From Chitinophaga qingshengii (GTDB lineage: Bacteria > Bacteroidota > Bacteroidia > Chitinophagales > Chitinophagaceae), in contig NZ_JACVFC010000001.1 of assembly GCF_014529935.1 (NCBI RefSeq), forward strand, positions 3,534,001-3,598,000: DNA of 64,000 bases. Reading direction: 5' to 3'. The notes beneath the pieces are model-generated. The model made no database searches and had not been told where the DNA came from. It saw nothing but the letters and a program-made list of their open reading frames with translations. The position numbers were made by a program, and so were the translations under genes. Positions 43,306 to 52,710 of the stretch are shown here, one piece after another (within the stretch, counting starts at the first letter, position 1; each line of letters opens with the position of its first letter).

Positions 43306-43697
43306 AGTAGTTTCAGGTCTTTGGTGATCCTGTCTATTTCTGTATTCAGGTTTGGTCCGATAGCACAGCAGGTGCGGGTAGGTACCCCGCCGAATTCGGT
43401 CAGCCCGGAATCGGTGATCAGAGTGGCATTGAGGCCATCTTCAATCGCCTGTTGATAAACGCGTAACAACTCTTCTTCGGAGTCTACCGACAGGCATATT
43501 TTGGTAAATCCTTTGGTGAACCATTCCTGTACCTCTTCCGGATTGCGGACACTTGTTTGTAAAGTTGTTCCTTCAATAGTGGCTTCGCGGGTCAGAAAAG
43601 CGATAGATGCATGGGCTCCCTGTGCGATCATTTTCCCTTTGCGCATATTCAGGTCTTTCCGCATAACGATGACCTGTTTGACAATTCTCGATGACAT
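43302..43697 (-). CDS. PTH2-type peptidyl-tRNA hydrolase
   Basis: The 131-residue protein matches the PTH2 fold usual in archaea and eukaryotes: KQVIVMRKDLNMRKGKMIAQGAHASIAF, then KICLSVDSEEELLRVYQQA, LITDSGLTEFGGVPTRTCCAIGP. PTH2 frees tRNA from peptidyl-tRNA that dropped off ribosomes. Most bacteria use the unrelated Pth1; some Bacteroidota carry both. It overlaps recB on the opposite strand. Confidence 0.85.
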   Translation of the reverse strand: MSSRIVKQVIVMRKDLNMRKGKMIAQGAHASIAFLTREATIEGTTLQTSVRNPEEVQEWFTKGFTKICLSVDSEEELLRVYQQAIEDGLNATLITDSGLTEFGGVPTRTCCAIGPNLNTEIDRITKDLKLL

Positions 43698-43763
43698 GGT
43701 TTTGATAACTTTAATTACATGGGTATAAATGTAACCCTTACGCGCATACGATCTGTAAAATAG

Positions 43764-43836
43764 AGCGGAAGACGGGACTCGAACCCGCTACCTACAGCTT
43801 GGGAAGCTGTCGCTCTACCAGGTGAGCTACTTCCGC
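43764..43836 (-). tRNA. tRNA-Gly(CCC)
   Basis: Minus-strand cloverleaf: acceptor GCGGAAG / CTTCCGC, D-arm GCTC..GAGC, anticodon stem ACAGC/GCTGT with loop TTCCCAA (anticodon CCC), T-arm GCGGG-TTCGAGT-CCCGT. CCA is not encoded. Confidence 0.95.
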
Positions 43837-43882
43837 AGGTATGACTAAAGTTATAAAAAAAACGGAAAAAACAAGCTGTTTA

Positions 43883-44950
43883 CTATGGCAGCAACAACGC
43901 CTCACCGGAAAAATTACGATATACCTTTCCTCGGCCATAACCTTCCGGATTCACTCCGGCGTGTTGTTTCCTGTTACGAAAAAACACCTGGCGCCCCAGG
44001 TAGATAGCACGTTGAAGCAGGAAGTTGTTCAGCAGGGCGGGGGAGGTTACCCGGTGAAAGAGGCGGTTATCCTTTGTGAGCAGTATGTCCTTGCCTTGCG
44101 GTGTCAATTGCAGATAGGCCGCGCCGTTTTCCCGGTACAACCGGATATTATTATCGCTCAACTGGTAGGTACCCGCATATCTTCTTTTAGGGTGAAGATC
44201 AGCCTGGGTACTTTCATAATGCAGCAGGTCACGATCGACAAAAAATCTTTCAAAAGTAAAATCATGCCGCAAGCAAATGACTTCTGACGTTTGTTCATAA
44301 TAATGCCCCACCAGCAAGTCTTTTATTTTTGAAGTGGAGAATCCGGAAGCGATGCGTAAGGCGTCATCATGGTGGATAGCCTGCAAATAAACAGGATCGC
44401 GGATGATTATTTTTTTCCTTCCCAGCGCTATCAGCCGGCCTTTAAAGTCCTGGTCTTCGTAGCCGTAGTCCATTACCCGCTCATCATAACCGCGCAGGGT
44501 GTGGAAATCCTCGTTCCATACACAGATACGTCCCTGTACATCCCACCATTTTTTCCCCGGACCAATACCAGCAGGAGAGAGGAAGCCGGCGGGTTCTTCG
44601 TTGAAAGTGCGGTTCACATACGCCGTGAAACCGGCGCCAGTGTAGTTATCCGCGTCCACGCTGCAAAGGATATCGCCGGAAGCCAGGCGGAAAGCCATGT
44701 TTTTAGCATGACTCATATGGAAGTAAGTCGGTTCCGGGTTATAAAAATAAACGAGCCTGCCGGAGGCGATATAACTACCCAGCGTGTTTTGTACCCATTC
44801 GTGGAGATCATCAGCGGAACCGTAATTCAGCAATACAAATTCCAATGGGCTGTATCCGGCGTTATCCTGTATGTTTCTTTGCAGGGTTTCTTTCAGGTGC
44901 ATGGTCCGGTTCATACAAACCGTACAACAGGATATTTTGTGTTGTAACAT
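43883..44950 (-). CDS. GT2-type glycosyltransferase (galactosyltransferase-like C-domain)
   Basis: The 355-residue soluble enzyme has a GT-A fold: KISCCTVCMNRTMHLKETLQ at the start, VDADN as the DxD metal/nucleotide-sugar motif, and a C-terminal galactosyltransferase-type element (FHTLRGYDERVMDYGYEDQDF, with the ED pair) typical of the Glyco_transf_7C domain. The acceptor is unknown. It is preceded by tRNA-Gly on its 3' side and has no operon partner. Confidence 0.85.
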   Translation of the reverse strand: MLQHKISCCTVCMNRTMHLKETLQRNIQDNAGYSPLEFVLLNYGSADDLHEWVQNTLGSYIASGRLVYFYNPEPTYFHMSHAKNMAFRLASGDILCSVDADNYTGAGFTAYVNRTFNEEPAGFLSPAGIGPGKKWWDVQGRICVWNEDFHTLRGYDERVMDYGYEDQDFKGRLIALGRKKIIIRDPVYLQAIHHDDALRIASGFSTSKIKDLLVGHYYEQTSEVICLRHDFTFERFFVDRDLLHYESTQADLHPKRRYAGTYQLSDNNIRLYRENGAAYLQLTPQGKDILLTKDNRLFHRVTSPALLNNFLLQRAIYLGRQVFFRNRKQHAGVNPEGYGRGKVYRNFSGEALLLP

Positions 44951-45076
44951 CTTCTTTAACGGATGAGGAGTGATGAAAGCATAACATTCCCGAAAGCTGA
45001 TTGTTTGGGGTCTTGCAAAAATGTGAAGTTATCATTAACTTCCTGATAAGTTCCACGACTTACCTCCCTGCCGCTT

Positions 45077-45084
45077 TAGTTTTG
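45077..45084 (+). promoter_or_regulatory. Candidate -7 box for the lipoprotein gene
   Basis: TAGTTTTG matches TAnnTTTG and lies 46 bp before the ATG at 45131. No clear -33 TTTG is seen. Confidence 0.3.
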
Positions 45085-45130
45085 CAGCGTTTTATAATAT
45101 TTCTTTTCAACCATTTAAATGTCACATCCT

Positions 45131-46396
45131 ATGAAGCTACAAGCTTATCATCTTCCACTGGCGTTGTCCATTTGCCTGGCTGCCTGCCATAAAAACATGG
45201 CAGACAAGGCGGTACCCGCCGATACTCAAAAACAAATGCAGACCGTGAGTGGTGCTCCACTGGCTGCCAGCACCGTTACCTATACAGACGAGAGCGGCTT
45301 CGTCAGCAGTTTAGCTGCTTATGGATTTAATACGCCGGATCAGCTGAATCTCAACCGGGCAGCATCTACCAGTGGTTACAACACCGTGTACGGGTTTAAT
45401 ATTCCGGCGGCCAACCAGGTCACCGGTTTCAAATGGAACAGTGGTGATGAACAAACACAGGAATGGCGTCCGCAGGGTATTACCGGATTTTCCTGGGGTG
45501 GTAAAAAGTTTTTGCTGGTAACCTGGTATGGGGTAGATCCCGGTACCATCGCGGGAATTAACAATCAACATAAAGGCGTGCGTGTTTCGCTGGTAGATAT
45601 CACTAATATGTCCAGCATCACCTACCGGCATATCCTGCTGGTGCAGAATGTCGCTAACATGTCCAAAGCTGCGCTGTACAAGGCTTCTAATCCATATACC
45701 CAGCTGGGCTCATTTTGTCCGGTTACCATTCACGCAGGTGGCGTAGCCTATTATGCCGGCAAGATTTATGTCGCCGATACCAACCTGGGTATTCGTGTAT
45801 TTGATCTCAACACGTTCGTATCAACTGCCGGTGATACCTCCGAAACACGTATCGGCCAGGAGAGCAATGGCGATCTGAAAGCGTTTAACTACGCTTACAT
45901 CCTGCCACAGACGGGGTATTACAAGATCACCAATGCCAAACCCTTTTCCTGCATAGAGCTGGGCGAAGGCGCTACACCAGCCGATAAATACCTCTGGACT
46001 TCCCAGTATCTTACAGATGCTGCCGCTACCCCACAAGTTTTCGGTTTTCCGGTCAATACAGCCGGACAAGTAAGCACCACTACGCAACCGACCGTGATCA
46101 CACCTATTGATAACGACAGTGGCCATGTATACGGGATACAAGGTGTTTTCAGAGCCGGCAGCAAAACGTTTATGACCACCACCGGCAACAGTTCCTACCT
46201 GGGTTCAACCGCGCGCCTGGTACGTTATAACGATGGTACCACAGCAGGCACGCGTTACCGCTGGCCTCACGGTGCAGAAGACCTCTTCCGCGATACTACT
46301 ACCGGATATCTCTGGAACCTGACTGAATATGAAACCGCGAAATACGGGCAGGATAACAGGGTTGTATTTGCCGTGCGTTTGGCTGATTACAACTAG
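45131..46396 (+). CDS. Secreted lipoprotein of unknown function, possibly beta-propeller
   Basis: From ATG 45131 a classical lipoprotein signal peptide is read (LALSICLAAC); an ATG at 45119 would add four residues. The 421-residue chain is rich in beta-strand patterns with aromatic turns (GGVAYYAGKIYVADTNLGIR, GHVYGIQGVFRAGSKTF, FRDTTTGYLWNLTEYE), suggesting a propeller-like fold (inferred). No catalytic motif is recognised. The gene stands alone and shares a bidirectional terminator with the next gene. Confidence 0.65.
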   Translation: MKLQAYHLPLALSICLAACHKNMADKAVPADTQKQMQTVSGAPLAASTVTYTDESGFVSSLAAYGFNTPDQLNLNRAASTSGYNTVYGFNIPAANQVTGFKWNSGDEQTQEWRPQGITGFSWGGKKFLLVTWYGVDPGTIAGINNQHKGVRVSLVDITNMSSITYRHILLVQNVANMSKAALYKASNPYTQLGSFCPVTIHAGGVAYYAGKIYVADTNLGIRVFDLNTFVSTAGDTSETRIGQESNGDLKAFNYAYILPQTGYYKITNAKPFSCIELGEGATPADKYLWTSQYLTDAAATPQVFGFPVNTAGQVSTTTQPTVITPIDNDSGHVYGIQGVFRAGSKTFMTTTGNSSYLGSTARLVRYNDGTTAGTRYRWPHGAEDLFRDTTTGYLWNLTEYETAKYGQDNRVVFAVRLADYN

Positions 46397-46400
46397 ATCT

Positions 46401-46434
46401 ATACGAGCCTGCCGCTATGGCAGCAGGCTCGTAT
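46401..46434. terminator. Bidirectional terminator between convergent lipoprotein genes
   Basis: A perfect 12-bp stem ATACGAGCCTGC (46401-46412) / GCAGGCTCGTAT (46423-46434), 10-nt loop, AT-rich flanks on both sides. Confidence 0.8.
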
Positions 46435-46827
46435 TTAATTAACTCTTTTGAAGTAACGATCCACGCCGCAGGATAACCCAAATTGTCTGATCACCAGTTC
46501 ATTTCCTTTCCACTCATAATAGGCCGCTGCGCTATCCGGTCTATTGTCAAAAATGAGTTTGCTACAGGTTTTTCCCGCCGGATCTTTCACATTTGGTTCT
46601 ATTGAAAAAATGCCGTTGCGTATTAACTTTCCCCCTTCATACCATGCATAGTTATTATCGAGAAAATGGTATGTCGTGGTAACAGGCGTCCAACCCAGGG
46701 TTGTACACGCGCCGTCGGACTTTTGGTATTCCCAGGTGCCGGCAAGATCATTCAGCGAAGTATCTTTATTCTTTTTACAGCTTATACTGCCAACAACCAG
46801 CAGTAGCCATAACAATGAACGTTTCAT
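46435..46827 (-). CDS. Lipocalin-like lipoprotein (130 aa)
   Basis: A short signal peptide with lipobox (LLLVVGSISC, Cys17) is followed by LAGTWEYQKSDGACTTLGW, the G-x-W start of lipocalin-like domains of Bacteroidota. Further beta-strands (YHFLDNNYAWYEGGKLIRNG, YYEWKGNELVIRQF) fit a small barrel. The ligand is unknown. Confidence 0.75.
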   Translation of the reverse strand: MKRSLLWLLLVVGSISCKKNKDTSLNDLAGTWEYQKSDGACTTLGWTPVTTTYHFLDNNYAWYEGGKLIRNGIFSIEPNVKDPAGKTCSKLIFDNRPDSAAAYYEWKGNELVIRQFGLSCGVDRYFKRVN

Positions 46828-47065
46828 GGAGGGGATTTTTTGGTTGATAACAGCTATAAAACGGACACCGGTGCCACATAGTTACACCTCGGGTGTTATT
46901 CGTACGTGCATAAACGTATAAATGGTTTTGTTTTTTCAAACTTACTTAGTAAATTAGAGATACTATACTTGTAGCACCTTATAACCCAATAAAAAAACTC
47001 AAATAACCTGGTTTCACGTGTTAACCATCCCGCTTTTCTTTTAATCACTCAAAATCCAAAACAAC

Positions 47066-47248
47066 ATGAAAAAGAAAAAACCCGTATTGAGCCCGAAACT
47101 GATCCTCAACAAATTCACTATTACAGAACTCTCTGTTGACGAGCAAGCCAAGCTGGCTGGCGGTGTTACAGCATTACCCCGTTGCGGCACTACAGGAACA
47201 CAACGTCCTACAGATTGTACCGCTACTCCCGGTCATACCTGCTGTTAA
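47066..47248 (+). CDS. Class I lanthipeptide precursor, orphan
   Basis: The 60-residue peptide has a leader of the Bacteroidota class I lanthipeptide type: KLILNKFTITELSVDEQ (the LNKxTI.xL element), ending in the double glycine LAGG (Gly32-Gly33). The predicted 27-residue core starts VTALPRCGTTGT and ends HTCC. It has 4 Cys and 8 Thr and no Ser, enough for several methyllanthionine rings. No LanB, LanC, protease or exporter gene is in the window, so modifying enzymes would have to act in trans. An AraC regulator follows 155 bp downstream. Confidence 0.78.
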   Translation: MKKKKPVLSPKLILNKFTITELSVDEQAKLAGGVTALPRCGTTGTQRPTDCTATPGHTCC

Positions 47249-47403
47249 GACCTGGTAACCTGTAATTTCTTAACAATGTTATCCCGGCTCCGGGAGGTGG
47301 TTTGTTTTTCTGAAAATATCCATCTTCCGGACAGGGATATTTATGCCTGTTCCCCGCTGCATTTTATGTATCTTCACTTACCTAAAAGTGAAACGGGATT
47401 ACC

Positions 47404-48198
47404 ATGAATTTCAGGCTTTTATATCCTATTCAGCCGCTGAAAAAATACATCCGCTATTTTTGGATGCTGGAAAGCCGTTCCAACACTGCTGAAGAAAAAT
47501 CCTTCAAAATAATGACAGATGGCATTCCCGGGATGATCTTCCAGCAACATCCGGAAGCTTTTCGGGACCACTATCACCAACAATTACCCAGTCTGTTTCT
47601 CTACGGCCCTAAAACACAGTACGCCAATATGCAGGTAAAGGGTACGTTTTTGAACGTGGGCGTCAGCTTCCAGTCAGCCATACTGACAGATATCTTTCCT
47701 ATTACCACACACGATCTCACCAATCAATTCATTGGGCTGGATGAACTGATGCGCACTTCCCTGGAAGAACAATTGTTATACGCGACCACCTTTGAACAAA
47801 AGGTGCAGCTGCTGGAACGCTTCTTTATACAACGACTTAAAAAAAACCACCGCTCCGACGGAAAAGCCGGATGGGCGATACAATTATTGCAACAGGGGAA
47901 AACCCTGCCGCAGGTGCAATCAGCGCTCCATGTTTCGGAGCGGACACTGGAACGTTATTTCAAACATCATATCGGTGTTACACCCAAAATGTACGCGCGT
48001 ATCTGTCGTTTTCAATCAACACTGGAGCTGATCCGGCAATCCAACTTCGGATCACTGACAGCCGTAGCTCATCTGCAACAATATTTCGACCAGGCGCATT
48101 TTATAAAAGAGTTTCAATTATTCGCAGGCGCTTCGCCCAAACACTTTCTCCGTAAGGCTCATGAGCAGTTACCCAACTTCGCGGAATGGTCTTCCTGA
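47404..48198 (+). CDS. AraC-family transcriptional regulator
   Basis: The 264-residue protein has an N-terminal DUF6597-like sensing domain (YPIQPLKKYIRYFWMLESR, GVSFQSAILTDIFPI) and a C-terminal AraC HTH pair: LPQVQSALHVSERTLERYFK, then HLQQYFDQAHFIKEFQLFAG with SPKHFL. Targets are unknown. It is followed by VOC, methyltransferase and P450 genes, which it may control (inferred from position). Confidence 0.88.
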   Translation: MNFRLLYPIQPLKKYIRYFWMLESRSNTAEEKSFKIMTDGIPGMIFQQHPEAFRDHYHQQLPSLFLYGPKTQYANMQVKGTFLNVGVSFQSAILTDIFPITTHDLTNQFIGLDELMRTSLEEQLLYATTFEQKVQLLERFFIQRLKKNHRSDGKAGWAIQLLQQGKTLPQVQSALHVSERTLERYFKHHIGVTPKMYARICRFQSTLELIRQSNFGSLTAVAHLQQYFDQAHFIKEFQLFAGASPKHFLRKAHEQLPNFAEWSS

Positions 48199-48279
48199 CC
48201 GCTGTCGGGTTTTTACAATTTCAGGTCTGTATAGCCGGCTAATTTTACATCATCTATCTATATAAAAAATATATACAAG

Positions 48280-48663
48280 ATGAAAAACACCGTGAATTGG
48301 TTTGAAATTTATGCTGCCGACTTCAACAGGGCCAAACAATTTTATACTACCGTTTTTGAAGTCGAATTAACTGCCATCCCCATGCACAGCGAGCGACATG
48401 CTCATATGGACTACGCCGTTTTCCCCGGCAATGAAGAAGGGAGCGGCAGCATGGGAGCGCTGGTAAAACTGGACAAGGTAAATCCCGGTCCCGGCGGTAC
48501 ACTGATATATTTCGATACGAAGGAGATAAATACCGAATTAAGCCGGGTTACAGCGGCAGGCGGAAAAATATTACAACCCAAGGTCAATATCGGCGAGGCG
48601 GGATTTATTGCGCTGATAGAAGACACGGAAGGCAACATTATTGGTTTACGTTCAAAACAATAA
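48280..48663 (+). CDS. VOC-superfamily (glyoxalase-like) protein
   Basis: The 127-residue protein has the VOC pattern: NWFEIYAADFNRAKQFYTTVF at the start, YAVFPGNEEGSGSMGALVK in the middle, and GEAGFIALIEDTEGNIIGL at the end, including the usual late Glu. It may be an enzyme or a small-molecule binding protein. The next gene starts 4 bp after its stop, so the two are likely co-transcribed. Confidence 0.85.
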   Translation: MKNTVNWFEIYAADFNRAKQFYTTVFEVELTAIPMHSERHAHMDYAVFPGNEEGSGSMGALVKLDKVNPGPGGTLIYFDTKEINTELSRVTAAGGKILQPKVNIGEAGFIALIEDTEGNIIGLRSKQ

Positions 48664-48667
48664 CAAC

Positions 48668-49516
48668 ATGCAACCACCTAACTCAACCGCCGTGCGGACT
48701 GCCCTTTGGCGAGCGCTTCATGTTCAGCTGGATGCGGCGCCACATATCCTGGAAGATACAACAGGCCTGCAACTCATTGCTCCGGAAGAAGGATGGCAGC
48801 AACGGCCTGATATGGACCCGGTTTTCTCCCGGCGGGTACGTGCCGCTATGGTGGCCAGGGCCCGTTTCATTGAAGACCTGATGGTCCGGGAAGCAGATAA
48901 TGGCATCACACAGTACGTCATCCTGGGCGCCGGTCTGGATACTTTTGCGCAACGGCATCCTGACATGGCGGCCCGTTTGCAGATCTTTGAAATTGATGAA
49001 CCCGGTACCCTCGCCTGGAAACGGCAGCGGCTTATCGATAACGGCTATACGATTTCCTCCGGTCTGCATTTTGTCGGGGTTGATTTTGAAAGAGGACAAT
49101 CCTGGTGGGATAGCTTACTGGAAGCAGGATTCAATCAAACCATTCCGGCAGTTATTGTTTGTACAGGCGTAACCCTCTACCTGAGTAAGGAAGCTATCAG
49201 CCAGATGCTCCGGCAGGTGGCTGCTATGGCGCCCGGCACAAAAGTAGCCATCACGTTTCTGCTACCGCAGGAATTACTGGAAGAAGAAGACCTGCAGCTG
49301 CAGCAAGCATCTATGAAAGGTGCGAAGGCTTCCGGTAATCCGTTTGTCAGTTTCTTTACGCCTGAACAGTTAACCGAACTGGCCACTGCAAGCGGGTTGA
49401 ACAATGTTTCCATTATTTTGCCGGCACAATTAAAGGCGTTGTATTTCTCCAACAGGAAAGATGGCCTGGCGCCAGCCAGTGGAGAAATGTTTTTAACCGC
49501 CACAATAGGAAGTTAA
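48668..49516 (+). CDS. SAM-dependent methyltransferase, leucine carboxyl methyltransferase-like family
   Basis: The protein has 282 residues from ATG 48668; a longer in-frame start at 48641 overlaps the VOC gene and is unlikely. Family motifs: RARFIEDLMV, QYVILGAGLDTFAQRHP (SAM-binding loop), IFEIDEPGTLAWKRQRL, VCTGVTLYLSKEAI and KVAITFLLP. This matches the bacterial LCMT/PPM1-like (TIGR00027-type) group, many of which act on secondary metabolites. A P450 gene follows 225 bp later. Confidence 0.87.
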   Translation: MQPPNSTAVRTALWRALHVQLDAAPHILEDTTGLQLIAPEEGWQQRPDMDPVFSRRVRAAMVARARFIEDLMVREADNGITQYVILGAGLDTFAQRHPDMAARLQIFEIDEPGTLAWKRQRLIDNGYTISSGLHFVGVDFERGQSWWDSLLEAGFNQTIPAVIVCTGVTLYLSKEAISQMLRQVAAMAPGTKVAITFLLPQELLEEEDLQLQQASMKGAKASGNPFVSFFTPEQLTELATASGLNNVSIILPAQLKALYFSNRKDGLAPASGEMFLTATIGS

Positions 49517-49741
49517 TAGTTGTGCGTGGAAATGTGTATTTTGGATACTTCGTCCCTGTGCAACTTTCTTTTGGTATGAATGCAAAACCCTATCAACAAT
49601 AGAAAGATATCATGGGCTGGCTGTTGCTGAAAGGCAAGGCCTGTTATGCCAACCGTCGATTTCCACCGGCTTCCGGAGGAATCTTTGTATGGTAGCATTT
49701 GACGAATTATCCTATTCACATACTAAATCTTCGAACGACTT

Positions 49742-50911
49742 ATGCAAAACTTCTGGCAATCCAGGGTAAATCATTATATCGCCCTGCACGCCCGGCCACT
49801 AGCTTATGACGAAACCCATCAAACTTTTTTCGGCGCCAAAGGTGTCTGGCATGTACATAGTCACGCCTTGTGTACGGCTGTAATGGGCGACTACAAATCC
49901 TTTTCCAATGCGTACATGCCTAAAGTAGAAGGCAATCCGCTCGCCAATAGCATTAACCAGATGGACCCTCCCCGGCACCGGTTTCTGAGAAAGATTCTCT
50001 CCCAGTCGCTCACACTCGCCAGGGTAGAAGAAATGACACCATGGATCCATACTATCGCACATCAATTGCTGGACGCTGTAAATCCCCATGAAGGATTTGA
50101 CTACGTAAAAGACTTTGCCGGCCCGTTTCCTTCGGTTGTCATCAACCATTTGCTGGGCATCGGCTATGAAAACAGCCAACAGGTAAGCAGCTGGGTAGAC
50201 ACCATCCTGGCCCCGCCAGACGGCGAAGATATCCAGGCCATCATGATGGTCAAACAACAGGTAATGGGGCAGATGATGCAGTTTTTCCAGGAATTGATTA
50301 CTGCCCGCAAAAGCGCTCCAGCCAATGACCTGCTCAGTGCGCTGCTGCAACAGGACGACGATGGCATTAAGTTGACAGAAGAAGAAGTATTTGGAACCGC
50401 CATGGCCCTCATTATGGCGGGCAACTCCACTACCAGCGGCCTCATGGCCAATAGTGTCCAGTACCTGCTTTCCCGTCCTGACCTGCAGGAAAAAATCCGT
50501 CAAAAAAATGACCTCGACAATATCCTCGACGAATTGCTGCGTTATTGTTGTCCGATACAGAGTCATTACCGGAAAGCAAATATGAACGTGCAGCTGGCAG
50601 GAGAAACCATAAAGAAAGGCGACATCCTGAAAGTTTGGATCGGGGCCGCCAATTTCGACCCGGCCGTATTTTCAGATCCGGAACAGTTCAATACCGACCG
50701 GCCCAATATTAACAAACAGATCAGCTTCGGTCATGGTATCCACTATTGTATCGGGGAAGCCCTGGGCAGGGTGGAAGCCAATACAGCCCTTCATGCGTTG
50801 TTCTCCCGGTTCCCGGATCTACGCCTTGCTTCCGAAGGCCCTATCGTGATGAATGATGACAGCCTGGTGCTGTTTCCATCATCGCTTCCGATAGTGGCAG
50901 GTACACGCTAA
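49742..50911 (+). CDS. Cytochrome P450
   Basis: The 389-residue soluble P450 shows I-helix LIMAGNSTTSG, ExxR in ELLRYCCP, and the heme loop FGHGIHYCIGEALGR with ligand Cys336. The N-terminus has no membrane anchor, typical of bacterial class I P450s that need a ferredoxin and reductase. No redox partner is encoded nearby. The substrate is unknown. It is convergent with the histidine kinase (8 bp gap). Confidence 0.95.
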   Translation: MQNFWQSRVNHYIALHARPLAYDETHQTFFGAKGVWHVHSHALCTAVMGDYKSFSNAYMPKVEGNPLANSINQMDPPRHRFLRKILSQSLTLARVEEMTPWIHTIAHQLLDAVNPHEGFDYVKDFAGPFPSVVINHLLGIGYENSQQVSSWVDTILAPPDGEDIQAIMMVKQQVMGQMMQFFQELITARKSAPANDLLSALLQQDDDGIKLTEEEVFGTAMALIMAGNSTTSGLMANSVQYLLSRPDLQEKIRQKNDLDNILDELLRYCCPIQSHYRKANMNVQLAGETIKKGDILKVWIGAANFDPAVFSDPEQFNTDRPNINKQISFGHGIHYCIGEALGRVEANTALHALFSRFPDLRLASEGPIVMNDDSLVLFPSSLPIVAGTR

Positions 50912-50919
50912 AACTCCGT

Positions 50920-52710
50920 TTATGAACCGGTGGCGACGTTAAACGAAAGAAATTTCTGCAACTCAGCTCCGATATTATCCGTAGTCAATTCCTTTCGAAT
51001 AAAACCATCTGCTCCGGCTTGTAGTACCCGTTCCTTCAACCCTGCTTCCTCAACAGTACTCGCTATAATTACGGGAATATGCCTGGTGGCATATTCCTTT
51101 TTGAGTTTTTTCAGTACTTCCATACCATGGATATCCGGCAGGGTTAGGTCCAGCAAAATCAGGTCTGGCAGGGGAAACGTCCTGGCGGCTTCCAGTCCTT
51201 TGGCACCGGTAAATTCGGAATGCATTTCACAACCGGTTTCCTTCAATCGTTGCCTGAATAGCTTATGATACATTTCATTGTCATCAATAAATAATACACG
51301 GGCGCCGCCAAAATCGGCCTGTTGTTGTTCTACCGGCGCCGTTTCCTGTTCTCCCAACTTAAACACCGGATGGCGGAAGGTAAACGTAGCGCCTTTACCC
51401 GGAACACTGTCCACCTGTATATTGCCGCCAAGGGATTTTGCCAGTACCCGCGCATTAGGCAGTCCAATACCATAACCGGGCTGAAATGCGTTATAGGTGG
51501 TGGTAAACGGCAGGAATATCTGTTCCAGCTGGTCGGCCTCAATGCCGGGGCCCTGGTCGCTGACACGGATGGTAAAATGCCGTTTATTGGCATCCAGGCC
51601 TATTTCCAGCTCCACCGCTGTTCCTACGGCGGTGAACTTAATGGCATTGGACAACAGGTTGTTCACAATCCTGGTCGTACGGCGCACGTCGGTCACAATA
51701 CGGGGTGGAATATCTGCCTGTATGCTTAACTGCAGCATCACATTTTTTCTTTTGGAACTCATGGAATTGAACCGGACAATTTCTTCCGCCCATTGGCGCA
51801 CGGTAATAATTTCCAGGTTCTTTTCCGGTAGCTGGCCTTTTCTAAGCAGGGAAAAATCCAGTGCATTGCTGACCTGCTGATCCAGGTTCCAGCTAACAAT
51901 AGCCAGGTTGGACAGCTGCTCCGCCGGCACTCTCACTACATCCGGAAAGCCTTGTTCCTGCTGTGTGTTAAGCAGATCCTTATTGCTCAGCACCAGGTTA
52001 TTGACGCCCTGCCGCAAGTCATGCCAGTTCGTATGTACAAACTCTTCCAGGAAATTGCAGGCGGTAGATAACTGGGCAGTTTTCTCCGCGATGATCTGTT
52101 CCTGGCGTTTCCGCTGTTTCAGCAATGCTGTAATGTAACAATACAGTGTAATGCAGTTCAGCAGAAATACAATCATGGCAGCCAGTTTATTGATGACCGA
52201 TAACTGGTATTCAGAAAGCGTCAGGGGAGGAACAAACTGGTAGAAATAATCTACCTGAAGTATAAGAATCGCTACAACCGCCAGTATAATGCTGGTAATA
52301 ATATAACGTTCCGAGTTATACAGCAGCACAACGGAACCAATCAGGAAAGTGGCAATAGCGCTCACATTGACCGCCGGGCCGAACAATAACCCGAAATATA
52401 AAAACGATGCCATATGCGCCCCAAACATCAGCATCACCGCGGCATTATAACGATGTTTGTAATTCAGGTAGGGTACCAGCATAAATAGCAGTCCCTCCGC
52501 AGTAGATGGTATATATATCCGGAGGCTATGTGTCAGTGACAGTATAATCAGGCCCGGAATAAAATTCATTAATACGGTAATGGCTCCAATCAGGTTTACG
52601 ATGTAGATTTTTCTTCTGGCGTCCTGATCGAGTAAAGGGTTATCAGTGCCTATTCTGCAAAATTTGTCGATCCAACTTCGGGTGGTTTTCAGTGTAGTCG
52701 TAGTAAGCAT
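50920..52710 (-). CDS. Hybrid sensor histidine kinase with receiver domain
   Basis: The 596-residue protein has about six transmembrane helices (residues 30-200), a coiled linker, and a DHp-like helix with NWHDLRQGVNNLVLS, where His is the likely phospho-acceptor in an atypical WHDLR context. The ATPase domain has NNLLSNAIKFT (N box), VSDQGPGIEADQ (G1) and GYGIGLPNARVLAKSLGG (G2). A C-terminal receiver domain begins RVLFIDDNEMYHKLF, with the phospho-Asp in LILLDLTLPD. A 10-bp tandem repeat GGCTTTTAAG (52717-52736) lies directly upstream. Confidence 0.9.
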   Translation of the reverse strand: MLTTTTLKTTRSWIDKFCRIGTDNPLLDQDARRKIYIVNLIGAITVLMNFIPGLIILSLTHSLRIYIPSTAEGLLFMLVPYLNYKHRYNAAVMLMFGAHMASFLYFGLLFGPAVNVSAIATFLIGSVVLLYNSERYIITSIILAVVAILILQVDYFYQFVPPLTLSEYQLSVINKLAAMIVFLLNCITLYCYITALLKQRKRQEQIIAEKTAQLSTACNFLEEFVHTNWHDLRQGVNNLVLSNKDLLNTQQEQGFPDVVRVPAEQLSNLAIVSWNLDQQVSNALDFSLLRKGQLPEKNLEIITVRQWAEEIVRFNSMSSKRKNVMLQLSIQADIPPRIVTDVRRTTRIVNNLLSNAIKFTAVGTAVELEIGLDANKRHFTIRVSDQGPGIEADQLEQIFLPFTTTYNAFQPGYGIGLPNARVLAKSLGGNIQVDSVPGKGATFTFRHPVFKLGEQETAPVEQQQADFGGARVLFIDDNEMYHKLFRQRLKETGCEMHSEFTGAKGLEAARTFPLPDLILLDLTLPDIHGMEVLKKLKKEYATRHIPVIIASTVEEAGLKERVLQAGADGFIRKELTTDNIGAELQKFLSFNVATGS

